In this document: in pieces, positions 25,846-34,426 of the stretch | Layout: every line of letters starts with the position of its first letter | Position numbering within the stretch: the first letter of the stretch is position 1 | Source of the DNA: Sinorhizobium sojae CCBAU 05684 | GTDB lineage: Bacteria > Pseudomonadota > Alphaproteobacteria > Rhizobiales > Rhizobiaceae | Assembly (NCBI RefSeq): GCF_002288525.1 | Contig: NZ_CP023068.1 | Coordinates: forward strand, 1,947,514 to 2,011,513 | DNA length: 64,000 nucleotides | Reading direction: 5' to 3' | Program-made: the position numbers and the translations under genes | The notes under the pieces: model-generated | Told to the model about the DNA's origin: nothing | The model's database searches: none | Seen by the model: the letters and a program-made list of their open reading frames with translations, nothing else

Positions 25846-27602
25846 CACACAAGCTCCCGCACCGTATCCGAAACGATGGTGAGCGCGATCTTGCCCCGTG
25901 CCGGCGTGCCGCGGGCGAGCGACTCCGCAAGGCGTGCCGCCTGTTTCAGAGTTGCCTTCGGCGGCATCGGCGGCTCATGAGGGTCGACGACTGCCTCGAC
26001 GAGCACCGGGCCAGGCGCGGCAAGCGCCTCACGCAGGGTCTCGGCACATTCGGCCGGATCCTCGATGACGAAACCCTTCAGCCCGAAGCCCTTGGCCACG
26101 GTGGCGAAGTCGATCGGCTGCAGGTCGCAGACATATTCGGGATTGCCGAGGAAGACCATCTGCTCCCATTTGATCTGGCCGAGCGTATTGTTCTTGATCA
26201 CGACGATCTTCACATCGAGATCGTATTTCACGCAGGTTGCAAGTTCGCCCATCAGCATGGTTAGCCCGCCATCACCGATGAAGCAGATGACCTGCCGCCC
26301 GGGATAGACCGCGGCTGCGGCGATCGCGTAGGGCAGACCGCAGGCCATGGTGGCGAGGTTGCCCGAGCAGGAGAACTGCATGTTGCCCCGGATCATCAGG
26401 TGCCGGGCGGCCCAGGTGGTGATGGTGCCGGAGTCGGTGGCGATGATGGCGTCGTCCGTCAGAAGCTTATTGAGCTCGTGCGCCACCACCTGCGGCTTCA
26501 TCGGCATGTCCTGCCGGGTGCCGCGCTCGGCCATCAGGTCGCGCCACTCCTTCATGCCAGCCTGCGCCGTCTCGAGGAAGGAGCGATCCTCGCGATAGTC
26601 GAGCCGCGGCAGCAGCTCCGCCAGCACCTTGGCCGTATCGCCGATGAGCGCCGCCTCGACAGGATAGCGCAAGCCGACGAGCTGCGGATCGAGCTCGATC
26701 TGCACGGCGCGCGCCTGCCCCGGCTCCGGGTAGAATTCAATATAGGGAAAGTTGCTGCCGGCGATCAGCAGCGTGTCGCATTGTTCGAGCGCCTCCTGGG
26801 AGGGCCTGGTGCCGAGCAGACCGATGCCGCCGGTGGAATAGGGGCTGTCGTCCGGCAGGACGGCCTTGCCGAGCAGCGGCTTGACGACGGGCGCGCCGAG
26901 TCGCTCCGCCAATGCGGCGATCTCCTCCCGAGCGCCGAGCGCGCCCTGGCCGGCGAGGATCGCCGTCTTCTTACCGCCATTGAGGATGGATGCGGCGCGG
27001 GCGAGTTGGTCGTCGCTCGGAAGTTGCGCCGAAACCGCCATGAGATCGGAGACGTGCTCGGCCACGTTGCGCTTGGAGCGACGGCTCGCATCGACCGGCA
27101 TGGATTGTATATCGACCGGCATGGTTATGTGCGCCACGCCGCGATAGGCAAGCGCCGTGCGGCAGGCGAGCTCGACCGTGTTCTCCACATGGTTCGTCCC
27201 CATGACCCGGGCATTATAGACGCAGACGTCGACGAACAGCTTGTCGAGCTCAACGTCCTGCTGGGTGTAGGTTTGCAAAAGGTCGTGGAACTGCAGGCCG
27301 GTAATGGCAAGCACCGGCTGGCGATCGAGCTTGGCGTCATAAAGCCCGTTCAAGAGGTGGATGCCGCCGGGGCCGGATGTGGCCATGCAGACGCCGAGCC
27401 TGCCGGTCCACTTGGCATAGGCGCATGCGGCGAGCGCCGCGGCCTCCTCGTGCCGCACCTGGATGAAGCGAATCTGGTCCTGCCGGGTGCGCAGTGCCTC
27501 AATGAGGCCATTGATGCCGTCGCCCGGAATGCCGAAGATCGTATCGACGTTCCAATCGATCAATGTGTCGACGAGGATGTCGGCTGCAGTTGGTTTGGCC
27601 AT
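25845..27602 (-). CDS. ThDP-dependent enzyme, pyruvate oxidase/acetolactate synthase-like
   Basis: A 585-residue thiamine-diphosphate enzyme with the three-domain plan. The N-terminal Pyr domain has DTIFGIPGDGINGLIEAL and the conserved Glu in QVRHEEAAALAA (near residue 50). The central domain has ILAGQGALGA. The C-terminal PP domain has the ThDP/Mg motif FIGDGGLTMLMGEL with a KNNTLGQIKWEQ segment. It resembles PoxB-like pyruvate oxidases and other decarboxylases; a C-terminal membrane-binding tail is not evident. The ATG has GGAG upstream. First gene of the five-gene operon and behind an RpoE2-like promoter. Confidence 0.88.
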   Translation of the reverse strand: MAKPTAADILVDTLIDWNVDTIFGIPGDGINGLIEALRTRQDQIRFIQVRHEEAAALAACAYAKWTGRLGVCMATSGPGGIHLLNGLYDAKLDRQPVLAITGLQFHDLLQTYTQQDVELDKLFVDVCVYNARVMGTNHVENTVELACRTALAYRGVAHITMPVDIQSMPVDASRRSKRNVAEHVSDLMAVSAQLPSDDQLARAASILNGGKKTAILAGQGALGAREEIAALAERLGAPVVKPLLGKAVLPDDSPYSTGGIGLLGTRPSQEALEQCDTLLIAGSNFPYIEFYPEPGQARAVQIELDPQLVGLRYPVEAALIGDTAKVLAELLPRLDYREDRSFLETAQAGMKEWRDLMAERGTRQDMPMKPQVVAHELNKLLTDDAIIATDSGTITTWAARHLMIRGNMQFSCSGNLATMACGLPYAIAAAAVYPGRQVICFIGDGGLTMLMGELATCVKYDLDVKIVVIKNNTLGQIKWEQMVFLGNPEYVCDLQPIDFATVAKGFGLKGFVIEDPAECAETLREALAAPGPVLVEAVVDPHEPPMPPKATLKQAARLAESLARGTPARGKIALTIVSDTVRELV

Positions 27603-27694
27603 CGCTATTCTCCGGATTTCTAAGGAACAATCGCTGTCGGCTTGATCGGCCGCCCTCCCCCGGTCGCTCCCCCGGTCGCTGGCCCCTGAGGCTA

Positions 27695-27719
27695 AACCAA
27701 GCTCCAAAGCTTATGTTCC
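27695..27719 (-). promoter_or_regulatory. RpoE2/EcfG-like promoter of the ThDP-enzyme operon
   Basis: GGAAC (27719-27715), 16 bases, GGTT (27698-27695) on the minus strand. The ThDP enzyme starts 93 bases further on. It lies 28 bases from the divergent motif at 27747. Confidence 0.6.
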
Positions 27720-27746
27720 CGGCGGAAGCGCCACGAACCCGGCGAC

Positions 27747-27771
27747 GGAACAAAGCCCGTCCGCTCGGGTT
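27747..27771 (+). promoter_or_regulatory. RpoE2/EcfG-like promoter of the PPC/SDR pair
   Basis: GGAAC (27747-27751), 16 bases, GGTT (27768-27771) on the plus strand, 90 bases before the PPC-domain gene. Together with the previous site it makes a divergent promoter pair. Confidence 0.6.
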
Positions 27772-27861
27772 TGCCGGGCGAAGCTGCGCGACGCGGCGGG
27801 CAAATTCGTCAACTGCCGCACGGACCACCGCACCGGCGGCTCCATCCGTGGAGGTCAAATC

Positions 27862-28305
27862 ATGCAGAGCAAACTTCTCGCCGAGATCGACGGCCAGCGC
27901 ACCTTTGCCCTCGTGCTGGAAGCGGGCGATAGGGTGATGGCGTGCCTCTCGGACTTCGCCGAGCGCGAGCAGCTGTCGGCATCGCAGTTCTCGGCGATCG
28001 GCGCCTTCAGCGACGCGGAAATGCGCTATTTCGACTGGGAGGCAAAGACCTATCTTCCAATTCCCGTGCACGAGCAGGTGGAGGTCGCAACACTGAACGG
28101 CGACGTGGCGCTTGCTCCGGACGGGAAACGCGCGATCCATATCCATGCCGTGCTCGGAAGACGCGACGGCAGCGCGATTGCCGGCCATCTCGCCGAGGCG
28201 CACGTCCGGCCCACGCTCGAGGTCGTGCTCACGGAATCCCCGGCACATCTGCGCAAGAAACACGACCCGGAGACGGGGCTGACGCTGATCCACCCGGAGG
28301 CATGA
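27862..28305 (+). CDS. PPC (DUF296) domain protein
   Basis: A 147-residue single-domain protein of the plant-and-prokaryote-conserved family. Characteristic segments are FALVLEAGDRVMACLSDFAE near residues 15-34, SAIGAFSDAEMRYFDWE near 44-60, and a His-rich AIHIHAVLGRRDGSAIAGHL near 90-109 with the HIH/GH metal-binding pattern. The family forms trimers and includes DNA-binding AT-hook proteins in plants; in bacteria the role is unknown. A GGAGG site precedes the ATG. It is co-transcribed with the SDR, three bases downstream. Confidence 0.88.
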   Translation: MQSKLLAEIDGQRTFALVLEAGDRVMACLSDFAEREQLSASQFSAIGAFSDAEMRYFDWEAKTYLPIPVHEQVEVATLNGDVALAPDGKRAIHIHAVLGRRDGSAIAGHLAEAHVRPTLEVVLTESPAHLRKKHDPETGLTLIHPEA

Positions 28306-28308
28306 ATC

Positions 28309-29331
28309 ATGACCGCACGCGCTTTCAGAACCAGAGGAGATGTCGTCGTCGTGACCGGAGCATCGGCCGGTATCGGCCGCGCGACCGCGCGCCGCTTCGC
28401 TCGCGCCGGCGCCGCCGTGGCCCTGATCGCCCGCGATGCCGCATCGCTCAAGGAAACGGCGGCGGAAATGGAGGCGATCGGCGCGAGAGCCCTGGCGATT
28501 CCGATCGATGTCGCCGACGCGGACGCCGTCTTCGCCGCCGCTGAAGAGGTAGAGGAAAAACTCGGCCCCATCGACGTCTGGGTGAACAACGCAATGGCAA
28601 CGGTCTTCGCGCCGGTCGCGGACGCGACGCCTGAGGAGTTCCGGCGCGTGACGGAGGTCACCTATCTCGGCTACGTCTACGGGACCATGGCGGCTCTCCG
28701 ACAGATGCGCCGCCGCAACCGCGGGGTCATTGTCCAGGTCGGATCCGCGCTCGCCTATCGCGGCATTCCACTCCAGGCGGCCTATTGCGGGGCAAAGCAC
28801 GCCATCCGCGGCTTCACCGATTCCTTGCGCTGCGAGCTTCTGCACGAGAGCAGCGGCATTCGCTTGACAATGGTGCAGTTGCCAGCTGTCAACACGCCGC
28901 AATTCGACTGGGCCCGCACCCATCTCGACCATGAACCCCGTCCGGTTCCGCCGGTCATCCAGCCGGAAACGGCGGCGGCAGCCATTTTCAAGGCCGCGCA
29001 CCAGCACAATCGCGAAGTCTGGGTGGGGCTCAGCACCGTCAAGGCCATCCTCGGAAACGTCGTTGCTCCGGGCTTTCTTGACCGCCTCCTGTCAAGACAG
29101 GCTTTCGAGGCGCAAGAGACGCAACAACTTTTGCCGGCCGACCGGAAGGACAATCTCGAAACCCCCGTGCGCGGCCTGCACCGCACGCGGGGATCGTTCG
29201 GCACCGAGGCCAGTGCCTTCGCACCCGTCGTCTCCGGCGAGGCGGCACGCATGGGTGCCGTTTCGCTGTTTCTCGGGCTGATCGCCGTCGGCAGCTGGCT
29301 CGCCACGCGGCGATCGGCGCCGCGTAGGTAG
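28309..29331 (+). CDS. SDR oxidoreductase with C-terminal membrane segment
   Basis: A 340-residue short-chain dehydrogenase. TGASAGIGRATARRFA near residues 18-33 is the cofactor loop, NNAMA near 97, and a catalytic YCGAKHA (Tyr-x-x-x-Lys) near 158-164 with a Ser in GSALAYRG. The extra C-terminal 90 residues end in a single predicted transmembrane helix (VSLFLGLIAVGSWLA) and an Arg-rich tip, so it is probably membrane-anchored. Substrate unknown. A GGAGG lies within the upstream gene's last codons. Downstream, the hydroxyproline cluster converges from the other side, seven bases away. Confidence 0.87.
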   Translation: MTARAFRTRGDVVVVTGASAGIGRATARRFARAGAAVALIARDAASLKETAAEMEAIGARALAIPIDVADADAVFAAAEEVEEKLGPIDVWVNNAMATVFAPVADATPEEFRRVTEVTYLGYVYGTMAALRQMRRRNRGVIVQVGSALAYRGIPLQAAYCGAKHAIRGFTDSLRCELLHESSGIRLTMVQLPAVNTPQFDWARTHLDHEPRPVPPVIQPETAAAAIFKAAHQHNREVWVGLSTVKAILGNVVAPGFLDRLLSRQAFEAQETQQLLPADRKDNLETPVRGLHRTRGSFGTEASAFAPVVSGEAARMGAVSLFLGLIAVGSWLATRRSAPRR

Positions 29332-29337
29332 CGTATA

Positions 29338-30366
29338 TCAGCGCGCCCCCCAGGTGTCGGTCAGGCGATAGCCCTCCGGCCACGGATCCGACGGATCCAG
29401 CATGTGCTGGTGCATGCCGGTGATCCAGGCGCGGCCCGAGATTTCCGGCAGGATGGCCGGCCGGTCGCCGACGGTGGTCGTGCCGACGATGCGGCCGGAA
29501 AAAGTCGAGCCGATCAGCGACACCGCCGTCAGTTGCTCCCCCTCGGCCATCTTTCCGCGCGCCTTGAGTACGGCCATGCGCGCCGACAGCGCGGTGCCTG
29601 TCGGCGAGCGATCGACTTTGCCCGGCTGGATCGCCACGGCCGCACCGGTGCGAAGGCCTTCTTCACCGCGCTCGATGGCGCCGGCGAAGAGGCAAAAGGA
29701 GAAATGCGTCCAGTCGGGATTTTCCGGGTGATGGAAGCCGAGTTGCGCGTTGGCCGCGTTGGTGATCCGGACGCCGAGGCGGGCAATGTCATGCGCCTCG
29801 TCCGCGGTGAGCCCGAAACCCATGGAAGGCGCATCGACGATCACGAAGCTGTCGCCGCCATAGGCGGTGTCCACGGTGAGCGTGCCGAGCCCCTCGACCT
29901 CAAGCCCGGCGTCGAGCCGGTCGGCAAAGCTCGGCAGGTTCCGGACGAAAATACGTTCGGCCTTGCCGTCGCGGCACTCCGCGCGCACCCGGACGAGCCC
30001 GCCGGGTGCTTCGAGCGTGATCTCCGTCACCGGCTCCTTCATCGGCAGGATGCCGCTGTCGAGCAGCACCGTCGAGACGCAGATCGAATTGGAACCCGAC
30101 ATGGGCGGCGTGTCCTCCGGCTCCATGATGATGAAGGCTGCGTCGGCTTCCGGGTGTTTCGGCGGCACCAGCAGATTGACGTGGCGGAAAACCCCGCCGC
30201 GAGGCTCGTTGAGGACGAAGTTTCGCAGGCTCTTATCGCGGGCGATCCAGCGGCTCTGCTCCCAGATCGTCTCGCCGGGCGGAGGCGCGACGCCGCCGAC
30301 GATCACGTCGCCGACCTCGCCTTCCGCATGGGCAGAGATCACATGAATGGTCTTGGTGCTGCGCAT
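29338..30366 (-). CDS. Proline racemase family protein with Ser/Thr in place of catalytic Cys
   Basis: A 342-residue homologue of proline racemase and 4-hydroxyproline epimerase. The two catalytic positions, normally Cys/Cys, read Ser90 ([11 protein letters not shown]) and Thr256 ([10 protein letters not shown]). A Thr at the second site is typical of trans-3-hydroxy-L-proline dehydratases, which keep a Cys at the first; a Ser at the first site as well is unusual. It lies 12 bases after an aconitase-X gene in the hyp cluster. A 3-hydroxyproline dehydratase or a related reaction is likely but unproven. The start has GGAG. Confidence 0.85.
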   Translation of the reverse strand: MRSTKTIHVISAHAEGEVGDVIVGGVAPPPGETIWEQSRWIARDKSLRNFVLNEPRGGVFRHVNLLVPPKHPEADAAFIIMEPEDTPPMSGSNSICVSTVLLDSGILPMKEPVTEITLEAPGGLVRVRAECRDGKAERIFVRNLPSFADRLDAGLEVEGLGTLTVDTAYGGDSFVIVDAPSMGFGLTADEAHDIARLGVRITNAANAQLGFHHPENPDWTHFSFCLFAGAIERGEEGLRTGAAVAIQPGKVDRSPTGTALSARMAVLKARGKMAEGEQLTAVSLIGSTFSGRIVGTTTVGDRPAILPEISGRAWITGMHQHMLDPSDPWPEGYRLTDTWGAR

Positions 30367-30378
30367 CGAAATCTCCTC

Positions 30379-32067
30379 TCAGGAAAGCCAATCCGGCAGC
30401 CGTGCAGGGACGCGCCCGGTCAAAGCCGCCTCGACGCAACCGGCGAGGCTGCCGAAACGGACGGGGCGACCGGAGAGAGCGGGACCGTAATGGGCGTATT
30501 TGCCGGAGTTCGTCATCACCGCGCGGGTCCGCGTCGGGAAGACAGGCTCCGAGATCGAGCACCAGCAGAGGTCGGGCAGGACCTCCACGCCGCTCGCCTT
30601 GAGCCGCGCGAGCGTGCCTTCGCTGCGTGCGGCCGCGATCACCTCCTGCCCCGCCGTGACCACCACGGCGACGCCCGGGTGCCGCCTGCGGCCGGCGAAG
30701 ACCTCGGCCAGCGCGCGACATTCCGACAACGACGCGTGCGGGCTGCCGATGGCGACGAGTTGCACCTCCTCCGGCCCCTCGTTCAGGAGCGACCAGGCCG
30801 CGATCATGTCGGCACGCGTGATCCTCGCCCCGTCCGCATCGGCAGCGGCGCCGTCCGCCCCGGGCGTCACGCCCTCGATCTGCAGCATCGGCGCGGCCGA
30901 CGTCGTGCCGAAGGCAGCGCAGAGCGCCTTCAGGTCATCGCGCGAGGGCTCTGCCGGAGCGAGACCGCTGAGGAGCGGAATGCGATCGGGAGCCGCCCGA
31001 CCGGCGAGATAGCCGATCAATGGCCAGAATGCATCGTCCACCCCATTCGGCAGGTCCACGTCGATTACGCGCCGGGCTTTGCGATGATGATCGAGATAAA
31101 CGCCGGAGCGTGGCGCCCGCCCGGTAAGCGCGATGCAGAGGTCCAGGAAATCGGGGTGCTTGGCGGTGCGGGCGCCGAGTACGCTGTTGGCGAAGATCAC
31201 GGCATTCGATTCCGCCCAGGCGATCACGTCGCCGGCCCCGGGCGCACCGTAGAGCAAATAGGGCGCGCAGGTGAAGGTCGGCCGGCATCCCATGCGGACA
31301 TAGGCGTCGGCAAGCCGCGCCGCGGCATTGCCGAATGCCGGCGGCACGCCCTGCTGCTGCCAACCGGCATAATCGACGGAAATGGCGTTCATGGTGGTCG
31401 GCACCCGGACCTTGGCACCGAGTCCTGCCATGGCCTCGGCAAAGGTCAGGTTCGCGGGGCTCGCATAGATGCAGCCGTCGATATGGCCGCGGGTCACGTC
31501 CACGAGATCGCGCGCGCCCTGCCCGACCGCCATGGCGCAGACGATGCGCATGGCCTGCTGCACCGCAATGCCCTCTCGCCCGTCCAGCATGGCCCGATCG
31601 GCCTCCGAGAGGTCGAGCGCGGCGGTCGCGGGCGGGGAGACGGGAATCGTCAGGCCGTCTGCTTTGATCGCCTTGTCGCCAATCCGAGCGGACTCCGCCC
31701 GCGCAAGGGCCGCGAATGCATCCGGCGCCAGGCGCAGGACCGGCAGCGTCCTTCCGAACATTTCAGACGCGACCAGCGCCCCGAGCGTCAGCACGTCCTC
31801 GGCTTCCGAGAACACCAGCGCGGCGGGAGCACGGCCCGTCAGCACGAGGTCCAGGAGCACGCCCGATCCCGAGCAGGACCCGCGGCTCGACGGCATCATG
31901 AGAATGGACCCGCTGAGCGCGACGCCGTGCAAGGGGTGGTGCACGTCGATGACACGCCCGCTCGCAGGATCGACCCCGCCCCAGAAGCTCAGCGCCTCGC
32001 GCGCGAAGATGACCGGCCCCTCGGCCGAACCCCCGAGAATGCCGCGCGCCGCTTGCTGCTCGATCAT
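30379..32067 (-). CDS. Aconitase X (fused small+large), cis-3-hydroxy-L-proline dehydratase candidate
   Basis: A 562-residue AcnX superfamily protein. The N-terminal small (swivel) domain comprises about residues 1-130, containing [18 protein letters not shown]. The large domain starts near 145. It contains [67 protein letters not shown] and a C-terminal [18 protein letters not shown]. Bacterial fused AcnX proteins have been shown to be cis-3-hydroxy-L-proline dehydratases, and the hyp context agrees. The ATG at 32067 overlaps the stop of hypRE by four bases (ATGA), so the two are coupled. Confidence 0.87.
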   Translation of the reverse strand: MIEQQAARGILGGSAEGPVIFAREALSFWGGVDPASGRVIDVHHPLHGVALSGSILMMPSSRGSCSGSGVLLDLVLTGRAPAALVFSEAEDVLTLGALVASEMFGRTLPVLRLAPDAFAALARAESARIGDKAIKADGLTIPVSPPATAALDLSEADRAMLDGREGIAVQQAMRIVCAMAVGQGARDLVDVTRGHIDGCIYASPANLTFAEAMAGLGAKVRVPTTMNAISVDYAGWQQQGVPPAFGNAAARLADAYVRMGCRPTFTCAPYLLYGAPGAGDVIAWAESNAVIFANSVLGARTAKHPDFLDLCIALTGRAPRSGVYLDHHRKARRVIDVDLPNGVDDAFWPLIGYLAGRAAPDRIPLLSGLAPAEPSRDDLKALCAAFGTTSAAPMLQIEGVTPGADGAAADADGARITRADMIAAWSLLNEGPEEVQLVAIGSPHASLSECRALAEVFAGRRRHPGVAVVVTAGQEVIAAARSEGTLARLKASGVEVLPDLCWCSISEPVFPTRTRAVMTNSGKYAHYGPALSGRPVRFGSLAGCVEAALTGRVPARLPDWLS

Positions 32068-33065
32068 TTCACCACAAAGCCATGCGCGAAGGGATCGCGG
32101 TCGTCGATGAAGATGGTGTTGTAACCGGTCATCCGCGCCCAACCGGCGATCGAGGGGATGATCGCATCGCGACCCGCGACCGTGGCCGCCGCCTCGACCC
32201 GGCCCTTGAAGAGCGAGCCGATGATCGATTCATGGACGAATTCGTCGCCGACCTTCAGCTTGCCCCTGGCGGCGAGTTGCGCCATCCGGGCGGAGGTGCC
32301 GGTGCCGCAGGGCGACCGGTCGATCGCCTTTTCACCATAGAACACCGCATTGCGGGCATGGGCGCCCGGCTGCGTCGGCTTGCCCGTCCACTGGATATGG
32401 CTCAAGCCCCGGATCTGCGGATGTTCGGGATGGACGAATTCGTATTTGGCGTTGAGGGCTGCCCGCAGCTTCGGACTCCAGCCGACAAGTTCCCCCGCCG
32501 TGTGGTCGGCCATGTCGCGAAAGTTCTTCTGCGGCTCGACAATGGCATAGAAGTTGCCGCCATAGGCGACGTCTACGACGATCTCGCCGAGCCCCTCCAC
32601 CTCTGCCGTCAGCCCTTCGGCATGAAGGAAGCCCGCAACATTGGTAAGCCGCACTTCCTCGACGAAGCGTCCCTCCTGCCGATAGGTGATGTCCACCCGG
32701 CCGGCCGGCGCATCGATCGACAGTTTTCCGGGCTCGCGCGGGGTGATCAGGCCGTTTTCGATCCCCATGGTGATCGTCCCGATGGTGCCGTGTCCGCACA
32801 TGGGCAGGCAGCCGGAAGTTTCGATGAAAAGCACCGCCACGTCGCAATCCGGCCGCGTCGGCGGATAGAGGATCGAGCCCGACATCATGTCGTGGCCGCG
32901 CGGCTCGAACATCAGGCCGGTGCGGATCCAGTCGAACTCGCGCAGGAAATGCGCCCGCTTTTCCAGCATGTTGGCGCCCTCGAGACGCGGACCGCCGCCC
33001 GAAACGAGCCGGACGGGGTTCCCGCAGGTGTGCCCGTCGATGCAGGAGAAGGTATGGGTGGCCAT
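32064..33065 (-). CDS. hypRE: 4-Hydroxyproline 2-epimerase
   Basis: A 333-residue proline racemase family enzyme interconverting trans-4-hydroxy-L-proline and cis-4-hydroxy-D-proline. Both catalytic cysteines are present: Cys90 in [10 protein letters not shown] and Cys253 in [11 protein letters not shown]. This is the functional pair of racemases and epimerases. It precedes aconitase X (ATGA coupling) and follows the D-hydroxyproline dehydrogenase gene hypO. The order hypD-hypO-hypRE agrees with the known S. meliloti hydroxyproline route, where the D-isomer is oxidised, deaminated and oxidised to 2-oxoglutarate. Confidence 0.93.
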   Translation of the reverse strand: MATHTFSCIDGHTCGNPVRLVSGGGPRLEGANMLEKRAHFLREFDWIRTGLMFEPRGHDMMSGSILYPPTRPDCDVAVLFIETSGCLPMCGHGTIGTITMGIENGLITPREPGKLSIDAPAGRVDITYRQEGRFVEEVRLTNVAGFLHAEGLTAEVEGLGEIVVDVAYGGNFYAIVEPQKNFRDMADHTAGELVGWSPKLRAALNAKYEFVHPEHPQIRGLSHIQWTGKPTQPGAHARNAVFYGEKAIDRSPCGTGTSARMAQLAARGKLKVGDEFVHESIIGSLFKGRVEAAATVAGRDAIIPSIAGWARMTGYNTIFIDDRDPFAHGFVVK

Positions 33066-33079
33066 GCTCGAAACCTCTG

Positions 33080-34324
33080 TCAGAAGCGTTGCGGCGAAAA
33101 GGATGCGATGTCGATAGCGGGAGGCGCTCCGCTCAGCAGATCGGCGACCAGCCGTGCGGTGCCTGCGGATTGGGTGAGGCCGAGATGGCCGTGGCCGAAA
33201 GCATATATCACCCTCGGCGTCGCACGGGCGCGGCCGATCGCCGGCAGGCTGTCAGGCAACGAGGGGCGGAACCCCATCCACTGCACACCGCCCTCGGGCT
33301 TCAGCCCCGGCAGGAAGGCCTGCGCCTTCTTCAGCATGGCCTCAGACCGGCGGAAATTCGGCGGCATTTCGAGACCGCCGAGTTCCACGGCACCGCCGAC
33401 GCGGATGCCGGTCGACAGACGCGTGACGACGAAGCCGTGGCCGCCGAAGGTGATTTGGGTGCGCAGATCGAAGGCATCGGATGGAAGCGTCGTGTTGTAG
33501 CCCCGCTCGGTCTCGAGCGGGATGCGCTCGCCGATCGTTCGGGCGATCCGGTGGGAGAAAGCCCCCGCCGCAAGCACGACTTGTGCCGCTCGCCGGGCTC
33601 TTCCGTCCGCACTCAGCACGTCCACCCCGCCCTCGACCGGCTGAAGCGCCATGACCTCCGCCCGCTCGATCGCGCCGCCTTTGGCGCGGACGTGATCCGA
33701 AAGCGCCAGCGTATAGAGCTTCGGGTCGGAAATGGAGTACCAGCCTGGCGTGAAGGTCCCGCGGGTGAAGCGCGGCGCGAGGCCCGGCTGGATCTCGGCC
33801 ATGCCGGCCGCGTCGAGGTGGTTGAACACGATGCCGTGCTCCGCCCGCGCTTTCCAGCCGCCAAGCGAGGCCTTGAACTCCGCTTCGCCCTCATAGACCT
33901 GCAGGTTGCCCTCCTTGCGCAGCATCGGCATCGTGCCGGTCCGCTTCAGGAACGGCTCCAGTTCGGCCTTCGAGAGATCCATCAAGGCCGTTTGCGCCGC
34001 GGTCGAACGGGCGACTCGCCCGGGCGCGCAGGCGCGCCAGAAGCGGAACATCCACGGCGCGATCCTGAGTGCGTAGGCGGGGGGCACCGTCAGCGGCCCG
34101 AGCGGATCGAGAAGCCATCTCGGCGCCTGCCTCAGGATTCCCGGCGAGGCGAGCGGCAGAATATCGGTAAAGGCGAAGGCGCCGGCATTGCCGGCGGAAG
34201 CCCCGGCCGCCGGTCCCTCACGGTCGAGCACGGTGACCGACAGCCCGCGCGCCTCAGCAGCGACCGCCACAGACAGCCCGACGACCCCGGCACCGATTAC
34301 GATGACGTCGGCTTCGCCCGTCAT
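33080..34324 (-). CDS. hypO: FAD-dependent D-amino acid (cis-4-hydroxy-D-proline) dehydrogenase
   Basis: A 414-residue DadA-type flavoprotein. DVIVIGAGVVGLSVAVAAEA near residues 5-24 is the FAD dinucleotide fold, followed by VLDREGPAAGASAGNAGAF; later FGGHGFVVTRLSTGIRVGG and a C-terminal GHGHLGLTQSAGTARLVADL cap the FAD. In this locus it should oxidise cis-4-hydroxy-D-proline to pyrroline-4-hydroxy-2-carboxylate with electrons to the respiratory chain. The ATG lacks its own ribosome site and overlaps a 15-codon leader frame as ATGA, so its translation is probably coupled to that leader. Confidence 0.9.
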   Translation of the reverse strand: MTGEADVIVIGAGVVGLSVAVAAEARGLSVTVLDREGPAAGASAGNAGAFAFTDILPLASPGILRQAPRWLLDPLGPLTVPPAYALRIAPWMFRFWRACAPGRVARSTAAQTALMDLSKAELEPFLKRTGTMPMLRKEGNLQVYEGEAEFKASLGGWKARAEHGIVFNHLDAAGMAEIQPGLAPRFTRGTFTPGWYSISDPKLYTLALSDHVRAKGGAIERAEVMALQPVEGGVDVLSADGRARRAAQVVLAAGAFSHRIARTIGERIPLETERGYNTTLPSDAFDLRTQITFGGHGFVVTRLSTGIRVGGAVELGGLEMPPNFRRSEAMLKKAQAFLPGLKPEGGVQWMGFRPSLPDSLPAIGRARATPRVIYAFGHGHLGLTQSAGTARLVADLLSGAPPAIDIASFSPQRF

Positions 34325-34368
34325 CGCCGGCTCGCAGCACGGTAATCGCCTTTGGGGGTGACCGCCAT
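34321..34368 (-). CDS. 15-codon leader peptide overlapping hypO
   Basis: A short frame reading MAVTPKGDYRAASRR, from ATG 34368 to TGA 34321. It is preceded by AGAAAGGAAATTCG, a good ribosome site, and its stop overlaps the hypO ATG as ATGA. hypO has no other ribosome site. It may simply serve as a translation enhancer, or it may be the trace of a lost gene. Confidence 0.5.
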   Translation of the reverse strand: MAVTPKGDYRAASRR

Positions 34369-34426
34369 TCGAATTTCCTTTCTGCGAACCGCGTCAGCGT
34401 GGAGCGTCCGACTTTCGGGCCACGCG

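Noticed and set aside
29404..32124. A 906-codon plus-strand frame antisense to the hyp cluster
   Set aside because: It is an artefact of high GC third positions; it covers proline racemase-like and aconitase X genes and has no recognised domain, only Arg/Asp/His/Gly-rich low-complexity sequence.
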